Assembly (NCBI GenBank): GCA_965237485.1
Contig: CBDEFQ010000009.1
Coordinates: 1,380,553-1,444,552, forward strand
DNA length: 64,000 bases
Reading direction: 5' to 3'
Source of the DNA: JAAELZ01 sp965237485
GTDB lineage: Bacteria; Pseudomonadota; Gammaproteobacteria; Arenicellales; Poriferihabitantaceae
Shown: piece after piece, positions 1 to 9,051 of the stretch
Layout: every line of letters begins with the position of its first letter
How positions within the stretch are numbered: the stretch's first letter is position 1
The notes under the pieces: generated by a model
What the model saw: the letters and a program-made list of their open reading frames with translations, nothing else
Databases searched by the model: none
Told to the model about the DNA's origin: nothing
Made by a program: the position numbers and the translations under genes

Positions 1-581
1 AAACTATTTTATTTGGCATTGATGTGATCATCTCCCGAACGGGATATTCAGGCGAGCGCGGCTATGAAGTTTATTCAAAGCGTGAAGACATTTGTGAAGT
101 CTGGGATAAAATATTAGAAGTAGGCAGCGATGCGGGTGTGATGCCGTGCTCATTTGCCTGCTTAGATAAAATTCGCATTGAATCTGCCTTGTTGTTCTAC
201 CCCTACGACATGAACGAAACCATCACTCCGTGGGAAGTTGATTTGGGGTTTGCCATTAATAAAGCCAAAGGCGATTTTCGCGGAAAAGACGCCTTATTGG
301 CCAGCGAAGGCAAAGAGAACATCAAATTAGTCGGTCTGGTGGTTGACCACGCTGACTTAGTGGGCGAAGGCGATGAACTGCATATTGACGGCAAGCAAGT
401 AGGCACACTCAACAGCACCATTTGGTCTCATCGCATGGGAAAATCTTTAGCATTGGGTCATTTACCTGTCGGCCAAAATGCAGTTGGCACTAAAGTGGAT
501 GTTAAAGGTGATGTTAATTGCACTGCAACAGTCGTATCAATTGCCTTTTACGACCCAGAAAAATTGAAAATGCGTGGTTAA
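1..581 (+). CDS. dmmD: DmmD-like GcvT-fold protein of dimethylamine demethylation (5' end outside the window)
   Basis: C-terminal part of a glycine-cleavage T / tetrahydrofolate-binding fold protein. The frame is open from base 3, so the gene starts before the window. The motif SRTGYSGERGYEV is the conserved T-protein loop, followed by a DKIRIESALLFY helix and the C-terminal barrel (KLVGLVVD, then GHLPVGQNAVG). In the dmmDABC operons of methylamine-using bacteria the GcvT-like subunit is thought to pass the methyl carbon released from dimethylamine to tetrahydrofolate. That role is family knowledge. Here the assignment rests on the fold and on dmmA, dmmB and dmmC following directly on the same strand (62-bp gap to dmmA). 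A plain aminomethyltransferase paralogue is the alternative. Confidence 0.75.
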   Translation, partial: TILFGIDVIISRTGYSGERGYEVYSKREDICEVWDKILEVGSDAGVMPCSFACLDKIRIESALLFYPYDMNETITPWEVDLGFAINKAKGDFRGKDALLASEGKENIKLVGLVVDHADLVGEGDELHIDGKQVGTLNSTIWSHRMGKSLALGHLPVGQNAVGTKVDVKGDVNCTATVVSIAFYDPEKLKMRG

Positions 582-643
582 TGGCGAGCACTTTAAGCCG
601 CTGATTCAATCACATCACTGCCACTCAACTATATACTCCAACA

Positions 644-1255
644 ATGACAGAAACCGCTTCTGGAATTCGCAGCAAGCCGCAATATAGCCAACTCCAGCAT
701 GACCCCTTATCACGCTGGAACTTGCTTATCGGCGAAAGCGATGGCTTAATCGGGCTGATTAACCTAGTGAATAACAGCCCGATCATGCAAGCGGCGGCCA
801 CCGCTGTTTTATATACTGGTGCCGATGTAGAAAAGGCTTATGCACAAGCCTACTTCACCACGGATCGGTGCGCAAAAGTGAGCCGATTTGAAGACAAAGA
901 TGCCTTGCTTAGTGCATTACCTGAGATATTAGAAAAAAGCTTTATGGGCTTGCGCATCTATATCAGTGGTTCTGAGGCTTTTTTATGGAAGATTCAGAAA
1001 ATTGCTAGCCAACACGGCATGCATAAGAGTGAAATCAACATGGAGCTCAATGGCTCAACCGCGCGGCAAGTCTATTGCCCGCACTGTGAAACCCTTAACG
1101 AAGGGGTGATTACTGACATCTCAGAATGCAACGGCTGCAGTTTATCAATCATTAACATTGATCATTTCTCACGCGAGATGGGTGCCTATCTTGGCTTCCG
1201 CGTTGACGCAGAAAACCCTGGCACTATTCCTGAAAAACAAGGATTATACAAATGA
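644..1255 (+). CDS. dmmA: Dimethylamine monooxygenase subunit DmmA
   Basis: 203-aa soluble protein of the DmmA family, a small subunit of the haem-dependent dimethylamine monooxygenase. The C-terminal third carries a zinc-ribbon-like pair of CxxC motifs (YCPHC and CNGC) followed by DHFSREMGAYLGFRVDAENPG, a stretch typical of the family. The ATG at 644 gives a normal family length. Its end overlaps the dmmB start by 4 bp (ATGA), so the two are translationally coupled. The gene itself is intact, but its partners dmmB and dmmC are both interrupted by insertion sequences, so it probably has no working complex to join. Confidence 0.85.
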   Translation: MTETASGIRSKPQYSQLQHDPLSRWNLLIGESDGLIGLINLVNNSPIMQAAATAVLYTGADVEKAYAQAYFTTDRCAKVSRFEDKDALLSALPEILEKSFMGLRIYISGSEAFLWKIQKIASQHGMHKSEINMELNGSTARQVYCPHCETLNEGVITDISECNGCSLSIINIDHFSREMGAYLGFRVDAENPGTIPEKQGLYK

Positions 1256-1713
1256 CGTCCCAGTTCTCAATTCCTGTCACAGTTGTTAAAGTCGAACAGC
1301 TGACGCCGATCATCAAAGGGTTTACATTTGAACGTAATGACAGTCAGCCGTTTACCCCTTTTTCGGCGGGCAGTCATGTGGTGGTGAGCATGGAGGATGA
1401 GGATGAACGCCGCAGCTACAAAAACCCTTATTCGTTGGTGAGAAATTCAGCTGATTTCAAACAGTATCAAATTGCGGTTCGCCGCGAAGCCAACGGCCGT
1501 GGTGGTTCTGCTTATATGCACGACGAAATCGAAGTGGGGTCGCAGTTAGAAGTTGGCAACCCATTTAATTTATTTCCCGTGCATTGGTTAGCTCGCAAAC
1601 ATTTATTTATCGCGGGTGGCGTGGGCATCACACCCTTCATGGCTTTTATTCGTGACATGAAAATGACCCATTCGCCGTTTGAGCTACATTACGGTGTGCG
1701 TAATGCCAAACAC
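1252..1713 (+). pseudogene. dmmB: dmmB 5' part: flavin/NAD domain of dimethylamine monooxygenase reductase
   Basis: N-terminal two thirds of a phthalate-dioxygenase-reductase-type electron-transfer subunit. Visible are the FMN-binding region around RRSYKNPYSLV (about residues 52-63) and the nucleotide-binding GGVGITPFMA (about 122-131). The frame runs into an IS21-type element and stops a few codons inside it. The gene resumes at 4324. Joining the two halves after removing the element and one copy of the AAACAC duplication restores NAKHGAFVEEL without a gap, which proves that a once intact gene was split. Confidence 0.9.
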
Positions 1714-1900
1714 TGCATATTTTTACCAACCGTGGCCAGTTAATTTTACGTAGCGAGGCCACCTGATTTTACCAACCGTGGCCACTGATTTTTATCGAAG
1801 CGCGGACACTTTTTCGCTTCCGTAAAATTCCTCCACAGCCTTCTTGCGGTTAACACTATAACCGTTAACCTGCCGTTCTTTTATTTGTATTGGAACAGCT

Positions 1901-3447
1901 ATGAAACCCAAGAAGGTCACTATGTTAAAACTCAAAGACATTCTGCGCTTGCACTATGAGGCGCAACTATCCTCCCGTAAAATCGCGCTCAGCTTAAACC
2001 TGTCACGCAGCGCCGTATCCAAATATCTCGTCAGAGCAACAAATGCCCAATTAAGCTGGCCCCTGCCAGCAGGCATGGATGAACAACAGCTGCAGGCGAT
2101 ATTAAAGCCGCCCAAATGCAGAGGCCCTGCCACTGCTTTATTGTGTGAGCCAGACTTTGCACAAATATCAGTTGAACGGTCTCGTAAAGGGATGACTCGC
2201 CAATTACTGTGGGAAGAATACGCCGAGCATCATCCAGTCAACCATTACAGCTATTCTCGCTTCACGGTGTTGTTCGGTCAGTGGCGCAAGAAGCAAAGAA
2301 TCTCGATGCGCCAGACTCATATTGCTGGAGATAAACTGTTTGTTGATTATGCTGGTTTAACCTTAGGTATTATTGATGCTCGTACGGGTGAAGCACGCCC
2401 TGCCCAAGTATTCGTTTCAGTGCTCGGAGTCAGTTCCTATACCTACGCCGAGGCCACATGGACACAGAGCTTGCCTGACTGGATAGGCTCACACGTTCGC
2501 GCCTTTGAATTTTATGGCGGTGTTACTCAAACAGTGGTGCCCGATAACCTCAAGAGTGCTGTTTCTAAAGCCGGTCGTTATGACCCCGAACTCAACCCCA
2601 GCTATGCACAATTAGCCGCCTATTACGGTGTGGCGGTGATGCCTGCCAGACCTTATAAGCCTAAGGATAAATCTAAAGCCGAGGTGGGCGTACAGATTGT
2701 CGAACGCTGGATCATGATGCGGCTGCGCAAGCTGCAATTGTTTAGTTTGGCTGAGGCTAATCAAGCTATTCGAGAATTGCTAGATGATCTAAACAATCGC
2801 CCCTTTAAACAACGCCCGGGTTCTCGCCGCTCACAGTTTGAATCAATTGATAAGCCTGCTCTTAAATCATTGCCTGGCACGCCTTATAGCTATCGCCATG
2901 TAGTAAAAGCACGGGCGCACATCGATTATCACGTTAGCTATGATGGACATCATTACTCGGTTCCCTATTAATTGCGCGGAGAGGCAGTAATGTTACACGT
3001 GGGCGAGCACTGTATTGATGTGTTCTACCAAGGCAAGGGGGTCGCGCAACATCCGCGAGCAATGGGCCAAGGCGGACACACAACCCATGTCGCTCACATG
3101 CCTAAAGCTCATGCTAAACACCAAGAGTGGACGCCTGACCGGTTTCTTAATTGGGCAAGTCAGGTCGGTGCGGCGACAGAGCGCGTGGTGCGTTATCAAT
3201 TAGAAAATCGCCCCATCCAGAACATGGTTATCGTGCTTGTTTGGGCATTCTTAACCTTGCCAAGAAATACGGCAAGACGCGTTTAGAGAATGCCTGTTTA
3301 CGCGCAGAGAAGAGTGGCGGCCTGCATTACAAACACCTTGCATCAATACTACAAACCCGTCTCGACAAGCTACCTACCGAACCCGATAAGCAACAGACTT
3401 TGCCAAGCACCCATGCCAATGTGCGCGGAGCCGATTACTACCATTAA
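1901..3447 (+). pseudogene. istA: istA, IS21 transposase (nonsense codon plus frameshift)
   Basis: IS21-type DDE transposase. The N-terminus has a helix-turn-helix (SSRKIALSLNLSRSAVSKYL), and the integrase core shows D in KLFVDYAGLT, D in VVPDNLKSAV and E in DKSKAEVGVQIVERW. The frame is cut by TAA at 2969-2971 (VPY-stop-LRGEAVML), probably a CAA codon turned into TAA. It then shifts frame near 3211, where LENRP must continue as HPEHGYRACLGI in another frame and end at 3447. Both lesions lie after the catalytic core, but the C-terminal DNA-binding part is lost. Confidence 0.9.
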
Positions 3448-3484
3448 CCCAAACCATTTCATCTATAACCAACAGGAAAATACT

Positions 3485-4230
3485 ATGACTCCACAACAAA
3501 CCCTTACCCAACTGAATGAATTACGCCTAACGGGCATGGCCGAGCAACTGTGCTATCAGTTCGACCCACCTAACACTTATGATGAGCTGGGCTTTATCGA
3601 ACGACTCAGTTTGCTCGTAAACCACGAGGCCACCGTGCGGGATAACCGCAAAGTCACGCGTTTACTCAAGCAAGCGAAGTTACGATATCGTGCCCAAGCA
3701 GACGACATCGATTACCGAACTAGACGAGGTTTACACAAAGACACGGTAGCGCAGTTACTGCCCTAGACGGGGTAAACAAAAGCCGCAATGTCATCATCCA
3801 GGGCCCTACAGGCACCGGCAAAACCTTCTTGGCCTGTGTGTTAGGACAAGCGGCTTGTGAGCACGGCATTAGCACAAAATATATTCGTGCTAGCCGCTTA
3901 TTTGAAGCAATGACCTTGAGCCATGGTGATGGCAGTTACACCAAGCTACTGGCACAAATAGCAAAAATCAAACTATTGATTATCGATGACTGGGGCTTGG
4001 ATACACTGACTCAGCAAAACCGTAATGACCGATTAGAAATAATAGAAGATCGCCACGGTAATGGCGCCACCTTAATCACCAGTCAATTGCCCACACAACA
4101 TTGGCATGATGCGATTGGTGAAGCCACTTTGGCTGATGCGATTCTGGATCGCTTATTACACAACGCGCACAAAATACAATTAGAGGGGGAATCGATGAGA
4201 AAAATCCAGTCACAACAGAGCAAAGTGTAG
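3485..4230 (+). pseudogene. istB: istB, IS21 helper ATPase (frameshifted)
   Basis: AAA+ helper ATPase of IS21 transposition, closely related to DnaC. The first part (MTPQQTLTQLNELRLTGM onward) stops at 3766. The second part, in another frame from about 3770, holds the Walker A loop GPTGTGKTF and the Walker B strand KLLIIDDWGLD and ends at 4230. A one-base change near 3762-3770 separates them, so neither half is a complete protein. The start at 3485 lies about 38 bp after istA, as usual for the pair. Confidence 0.88.
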
Positions 4231-4323
4231 CCACTTTACGTTAAAATCACTTGACCGTTTGAAGGCTTGGTGCAAGTGGCCACGCTTCGTAAAATTCGGT
4301 GGCCACGGTTGTAAAAATACGCA

Positions 4324-4831
4324 AAACACGGCGCATTCGTTGAAGAACTGGTCGAGAACAATGCCAAACAAGTGGTCATTTATGATCACAGCGAAGACCA
4401 AGTATTAGATTTCAATAAACTGCTTAGCAAACAACCACTCGGTACCCACGTTTACGTGTGCGGCCCTCACCGCATGGTGGAAGACGTATTGCGTATTGCT
4501 GAAAGCCGAGGTTGGCCACAGTCTGCTGTCCACAGTGAAGAGTTTAAAGTGCCTGACGCCCCCGGGCCAGCCGTTTACCGTTAAACTGGCTCATTCACAA
4601 CGTAAGGTGCACGTTAGCGAACGTGAGAGTTTATTAGAAGCACTAGAACGATCTGTTGAAGTACCCTATTCTTGTCGCGGTGGAGCCTGTGGTTTTTGTA
4701 AAACGGGCGTGGTGTCGGGGCAACCCGAGCATCGTGACTATTACCTTACCGATGAAGAAAAAGCCGCCAATAACTGCGTCATGCCATGCATATCCAGAGC
4801 TAACGACGACGACCTTGTTCTTAATTTATAA
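4324..4831 (+). pseudogene. dmmB: dmmB 3' part: NAD domain end and plant-type 2Fe-2S ferredoxin domain
   Basis: Continuation of dmmB after the IS21 element. The first frame ends the nucleotide-binding domain (THVYVCGPHRMVEDVL, then HSEEF). The ferredoxin domain, with cysteines in SCRGGACGFCKTG and a fourth in NNCVMP, is read in a second frame up to the stop at 4829-4831. The switch lies in the run of five C at 4559-4563: one extra C would explain it, since removing it gives a smooth DAPGQPFTVKL. So dmmB has an independent frameshift besides the insertion. Confidence 0.9.
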
Positions 4832-4853
4832 CGCCACGCAAAACACCACTTCA

Positions 4854-5775
4854 ATGACTATCGCTATTAAACCTGCGCAAACCATGCGCGGAAAATTCAC
4901 TTATAGAAATAGCCCCGAGGCTTTAAAACGCTCCCCATTTCCTTTTCCAGAAGACGAGTACATGTACAGCGTTAATATGGAAATGCATGACGGCGGGGAC
5001 TCAGGGTCAATTTTCGAGCACGCTTTTGACATTGACGAGCATTATCTGTCTGAAATGGAAGAGCGCCGATTAGTACTGGAGAAAGACCCCAATCGTTACG
5101 CCTCTCTACCGCATATGGACTTACATCAGTGGGATGTATTTGAGCTCATCATGGAGTCCAATTCTCGAGATTATCCTGAGCATTTTTCACTAAGCAAAGA
5201 CGGTGACAACTGGGTTTGGGAGAACAAACCGCTAGGCATTAAAGACAGCTTCGTGTTTGGCGACAAAAGCACCCTACCCTACGCGCCGCTAGAGTATATT
5301 GCGCGCCAATGCCAAGGTGATTTAGTGGTACTAGATCAACGAGAAAATGACCTTTTCGCAGACTCTCTGGTTGCCACGAGCGTGGCTGATTGGAGCGGCA
5401 ATTTCGATGTCGGTATGTCTTTTAGCCAATGGCATGGCCCCGTTCCAGTTGCTCATGAACTGGGGGTATTTGACCGTGCCTTAAAGTATTTATTAATGAT
5501 TCGTTTAGGCCAACCTGTGCGAAGATTAAACTGGACATTAACCATCAACCCTCGCATGGACAGCTCACCAGAGATGTATCATGAATGGGGGGTTGATAGA
5601 TCGACAGTGACGACCGAAAATGCCGGCCAGCTGGTTCACTTACGAGTTGAACTACAAGGGCTATTCCGCCTGCCCCGCAGTAATGGCATGTTATTCAGTG
5701 TGCGTGGGTATTTAGCCTCAATGGAAGATTTGTGCAACACCAACCCACAATGGGGTAAGCGGTTGTACAAAATAA
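4854..5775 (+). pseudogene. dmmC: dmmC, haem-dependent oxidative N-demethylase subunit (DUF3445), 3' end displaced by an IS
   Basis: Catalytic haem subunit of dimethylamine monooxygenase, which removes a methyl group from dimethylamine as formaldehyde, giving methylamine. Translation from the ATG at 4854 (22 bp after the dmmB stop) gives family landmarks such as FPFPEDEYMYSVNM near the start, then QVVHLR-like (QLVHLRVELQGLFRLPRSNG) and FSVRGYLASME near the end. At 5776 an IS4-type element begins and the frame stops inside it at 5792. The missing tail, about 30 residues, survives at 7059-7147. The truncated protein keeps most of the fold, so residual function cannot be excluded, but the reductase gene dmmB is also broken. 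Confidence 0.9.
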
Positions 5776-7049
5776 CACTGCTGTCCCGTTAACACTAAAG
5801 AAACAGGCCTGATTTTCTCTCAATTTGATAAAATACGTTTAGCGATAAACCGTTGAATCAAATAGGAAAATCAGACCATGTCACATTGTAATACCGTTCT
5901 AAATCAAATACTCAAAATTGTTCCGAGACATGAATTCGAGGCACTCGCAATTCAACATCATTCGGGGCGTTCATTCCGCAGAGCGTCTCGTTGGTCACAG
6001 TTCGTGAGCCTGACTATAGCTCAATTGACTGGCCGTCATAGCTTGCGTGATATTGTTGATAATGTCAGCACTCAATCACACCGCTTGTATCATCCTGGTA
6101 GTGCCGTGTTAACGCGGTCCAATCTTTCACGCATCAATGAGAACAAGCCTTCGAGCCTTTATGAAGCGCTATTCTCTCAATTACTCAAGCGCTGTCAGAG
6201 CAAAACGCCAGGGCATAACTTTCGTTTCAAGAATCCCCTGTATTCGCTGGACTCATCTACCATTGATCTGTGCTTATCGGTTTTCCCATGGGCAGACTTT
6301 CGATCAACTAAAGGGGCAATCAAACTGCATGTAGGCCTGAATCATGATGGTTACTTACCTGAGTTTGTTAATATCACCGAGGGTAAATGTGCTGATGTTA
6401 CTGCAGGCAGGAAAGTAGCTTTCCCGAAAGGCAGCATTGTAGTTATTGACCGTGGATACAACGACTATGCCTGGTATAAGCAATTGAATGACAAGGGAAT
6501 ATACTTTGTCACACGATTAAAGAAGAATGCTGCATACCGCCTTATCAAGCGACATAGTGTACGCAAGGGAACGGGACTTAGCAGTGATCAAACGATTGAA
6601 TTCACGGGGGTCAAAGCAGCAAAGGAGTGTTCGATTCGATTACGCCGTATTGGTTATCGCGATGCCACTACAGGCAAGCATTATGTGTTTTTAACCAACC
6701 ACTTTAAGCTCAGTGCTCAAACTATCGCCGATATTTATAAAGCCAGATGGCAGGTGGAATTATTCTTCAAGTGGATCAAGCAGAACTTAAAGGTGAAGTC
6801 ATTTATCGGCACCAGCAAGAACGCAGTATTGGCCCAAATATGGATTGCGTTATGTATTTACCTAATACTGATGTTCATCAAATTGCAGTCGAAGGCGGGC
6901 AAAACGATGCAACAAATATTGAGGGTATTGCAGCTTAATTTGTTTGAAAAACGTGATTTAATGGCACTGTTGCGAGGGAACCCGATGCATCACCCAAACC
7001 TTAACCCTAATCAATTTTCGTTGCTGTGAAAGTTAACGGGACAGCAGTG
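5776..7049 (+). mobile_element. IS4-family insertion sequence inside dmmC (1,274 bp, intact)
   Basis: Perfect 18-bp terminal inverted repeats: CACTGCTGTCCCGTTAAC at 5776-5793 and its reverse complement at 7032-7049. A perfect 9-bp target duplication ACAAAATAA lies at 5767-5775 and 7050-7058. The single transposase gene inside is full length. Perfect ends, duplication and an open transposase indicate a recent, probably still mobile copy. Confidence 0.95.
5878..7029 (+). CDS. IS4-family DDE transposase
   Basis: 383-aa transposase with the IS4 catalytic layout: first Asp in YSLDSSTIDLCLS, second Asp in VVIDRGYNDYAWY, and the Y-(2)-R-(3)-E-(6)-K signature in YKARWQVELFFKWIK. It fills the element except for about 100 bp at the left and 20 bp at the right. 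The gene is intact, unlike the other transposase genes of the window except the integrase-type one at 39.1 kb. Confidence 0.95.
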   Translation: MSHCNTVLNQILKIVPRHEFEALAIQHHSGRSFRRASRWSQFVSLTIAQLTGRHSLRDIVDNVSTQSHRLYHPGSAVLTRSNLSRINENKPSSLYEALFSQLLKRCQSKTPGHNFRFKNPLYSLDSSTIDLCLSVFPWADFRSTKGAIKLHVGLNHDGYLPEFVNITEGKCADVTAGRKVAFPKGSIVVIDRGYNDYAWYKQLNDKGIYFVTRLKKNAAYRLIKRHSVRKGTGLSSDQTIEFTGVKAAKECSIRLRRIGYRDATTGKHYVFLTNHFKLSAQTIADIYKARWQVELFFKWIKQNLKVKSFIGTSKNAVLAQIWIALCIYLILMFIKLQSKAGKTMQQILRVLQLNLFEKRDLMALLRGNPMHHPNLNPNQFSLL

Positions 7050-7058
7050 ACAAAATAA

Positions 7059-7147
7059 TAAAAAACTTACACCCCAAATTAGCAGATTACAAAGGCATTA
7101 CGCCTTATCGTAAAGAACTGATTACTTGGTTATCTCAATACCAGTAA
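7059..7147 (+). pseudogene. dmmC: dmmC 3' remnant (last codons)
   Basis: After removal of the IS4 element and one ACAAAATAA copy, the dmmC frame reads RLYKIIKNLHPKLADYKG and on to WLSQYQ, ending at TAA 7145-7147. This gives the original C-terminus and shows the insertion was simple, with no loss of host bases. Confidence 0.9.
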
Positions 7148-7210
7148 TTTCCTTTTCTAAGCGGCTTATAAACCGCACAAGTTAAGATACGGGTGTTGAA
7201 ACTGCCCTAT

Positions 7211-7699
7211 TTAGCTGCAGAAGTGGCGCAATACAACGCCCGGTTTATGCAGGGTCGCACCCAAGCGTCGATTAAATTTTAAGGCTTCATGGTTATCGAT
7301 GTCCGCTAACCACTCGACATAAGTACACTCACGCTACTTGGCTATCTCCTTAATTCTAGCCAACATCATTTGGCCATAACCTTGATTACGATATCTAGGA
7401 TCAACGAACAAATCTTCTAAATGTAGCACCGGCGCATCATACTGCGCCGAGTAACGTACCGAGAAAATGACATAACTGACTATTAATTCATCAACTACAC
7501 CTAAGTGACAATCAAAGCATTTTTGCTCTGAAAAGCCAAATTTTCTAAATGAGCTTTTTTTGCTTTTTACTTCCGCCGCTGAAGCACTAGTGACTCTGGC
7601 ATAGTCATCCAGCAGTTTGGTAACGCCTGCAGAATCTGCAGGCGTAGCGGCTCGAATCACTAATTTTATCGATTGATCAAATGAAAGTGATTTATACAT
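7211..7699 (-). pseudogene. GNAT-family acetyltransferase with an in-frame amber codon
   Basis: GCN5-type N-acetyltransferase fold: LVIRAATPADSAGVTKLL at the N-terminus, the acetyl-CoA loop VDPRYRNQGYGQMML in the middle. The reading stops at TAG (7334-7336) after 121 residues, but the same frame continues RECTYVEWLADIDNHEAL, then FNRRLGA and on to TAA at 7211-7213. That is exactly the missing last part of a GNAT domain, so one nonsense change (probably CAG to TAG) truncates it. Its ATG overlaps the end of gmaS by 8 bp, so it was the last gene of the methylamine operon. Substrate unknown. Confidence 0.85.
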
Positions 7700-8999
7700 C
7701 TAGTGCGTTTTCTCGCTCCCACTGAGTAAAATGTGAGCAATAAGAATTCCACTCTTGCATACGCATTTTCACATAGGCCTTAGAAAACTCCAACCCTAAG
7801 GCATTTTGTAGTCCCTTGTCTTTTTCAAAAGCCCGTAAAGCGTCGAGTAAATTAAGCGGCAATAGTGGCGCGCCTTTTACTTTATGGCCCTCCTTATACA
7901 TATCAATGTCATAACGTTTGCCTGGATCAAGCTCGTTACGAATGCCGTCTAAGCCCGCCGCCAAAATAACCGCCTGCAATAGATAAGGGTTCGCCGCGCC
8001 ATCAGCTAAACGGAACTCGAAGCGCCCTGGAGCAGGAACACGCACCATGTGAGTGCGGTTATTACCGGTCCAAGTCACCGAATTCGGTGCCCACGTTGCG
8101 CCGGACATAGTACGCGGCGCATTGATGCGCTTGTATGAGTTAACCGTCGGGTTGGTGATCGCTGCCAAGGCCGAAGCATGCTTCATAATGCCGCCTAAGA
8201 AATGACGGCCTTTGTCTGCTAGACCTAATTCTTTAGAATCATCTGCGAATAAATTTACTTTGCCGGCCATGTCCCATACAGAAACATGAGCATGACAACC
8301 ATTGCCCGTTAAACCTTCAATCGGTTTAGGCATAAAAGTAGCGCGCAAACCGTGCTTTTCAGCAACCGACTTGGTCATAAATTTAAAAAATGAGTGCTTA
8401 TCAGCGGTGATCAATACGTCATCGTATTCCCAGTTCATTTCGAACTGGCCGTTGGCGTCTTCGTGGTCGTTTTGATAAGGCTTCCAACCCATCTCCAACA
8501 TGTAATCGCAAATCTCCGTAATAACGTCATAGCGGCGCATGACCGCTTGCTGGTCATAGCATGACTTTTCAGCGGTATCGAATTTATCCGCAATTTGATC
8601 GCCTTCTGGGGTGAGCAAAAAGAATTCTGCTTCTACGCCCGTTTTAACACGAAGCCCTAGTTCAGATGCTTCGTCGATCAACTTATTCAATACATTACGC
8701 GGTGCTTGGTCAACAGTCTTACCTTCCATCATGCAGTTACCTGCTAACCACGCCACTTCTGGCTTCCAAGGTAGTTGAATAACCGAATCAGCATCCGGTA
8801 GTGACAACATATCTGGGTGCGCAGGCGTTAAGTCAAGCCAAGTGGCGAAACCAGCAAAGCCCGCTCCGTTCTTTTGCATTTCTGCAATTGCAGCTGCCGG
8901 CACTAATTTGGCGCGCTGACCACCGAACAAATCGGTGTAAGTCACCATAAAGTACTTAACGCCTTTGTCTTTTGCAAATTTTGTCAAATCTATAGCCAT
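7692..8999 (-). CDS. gmaS: Gamma-glutamylmethylamide synthetase (GmaS), glutamine-synthetase type III relative
   Basis: 435-aa glutamine-synthetase-fold ligase. It joins methylamine to glutamate with ATP, giving gamma-glutamylmethylamide. Seen in the sequence: the N-terminal beta-grasp (YFMVTYTDLFGGQRAKLVP), the metal and glutamate region GVEAEFFLLTP, the GNGCHAHVSVWD loop, and NRTHMVRVPAPGRFEFRLAD near the active site. Its length fits the GlnT/GmaS group rather than housekeeping GlnA, which is longer. The three mgs genes lie directly upstream on the same strand (52-bp gap), and this makes GmaS much more likely than a spare glutamine synthetase. Intact. Confidence 0.87.
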   Translation of the reverse strand: MAIDLTKFAKDKGVKYFMVTYTDLFGGQRAKLVPAAAIAEMQKNGAGFAGFATWLDLTPAHPDMLSLPDADSVIQLPWKPEVAWLAGNCMMEGKTVDQAPRNVLNKLIDEASELGLRVKTGVEAEFFLLTPEGDQIADKFDTAEKSCYDQQAVMRRYDVITEICDYMLEMGWKPYQNDHEDANGQFEMNWEYDDVLITADKHSFFKFMTKSVAEKHGLRATFMPKPIEGLTGNGCHAHVSVWDMAGKVNLFADDSKELGLADKGRHFLGGIMKHASALAAITNPTVNSYKRINAPRTMSGATWAPNSVTWTGNNRTHMVRVPAPGRFEFRLADGAANPYLLQAVILAAGLDGIRNELDPGKRYDIDMYKEGHKVKGAPLLPLNLLDALRAFEKDKGLQNALGLEFSKAYVKMRMQEWNSYCSHFTQWERENALDV

Positions 9000-9051
9000 G
9001 ATATCTCTCTCTTAATATAGTTGTATTGTTAGGTTTTCAGTTGAGCGGTTA

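Larger units (their letters stand above)
1714..4323 (+). mobile_element. IS21-family insertion sequence inside dmmB (2,610 bp, degenerate)
   Basis: The element begins TGCATATTTTTACCAACCG and ends in its near-perfect inverse, the reverse complement of the right end reading TGCGTATTTTTACAACCG. It is flanked by a perfect 6-bp target duplication AAACAC at 1708-1713 and 4324-4329. Several extra copies of an ACCGTGGCCA-type motif lie inside each end (about 1725-1790 and 4277-4310), as expected for the multiple transposase-binding repeats of IS21 elements. It carries istA and istB in the usual order on the plus strand. Both are broken, so this copy is probably unable to move itself. Family assigned from the istAB pair, ends and duplication. 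Confidence 0.93.

Noticed and set aside
1901..3447. istA breaks as programmed frameshifting
   Set aside because: There is also a nonsense codon, and istB is shifted as well; decay is simpler.
7692..8999. Ordinary glutamine synthetase GlnA
   Set aside because: Shorter than GlnA and directly linked to mgsABC; GmaS fits better.
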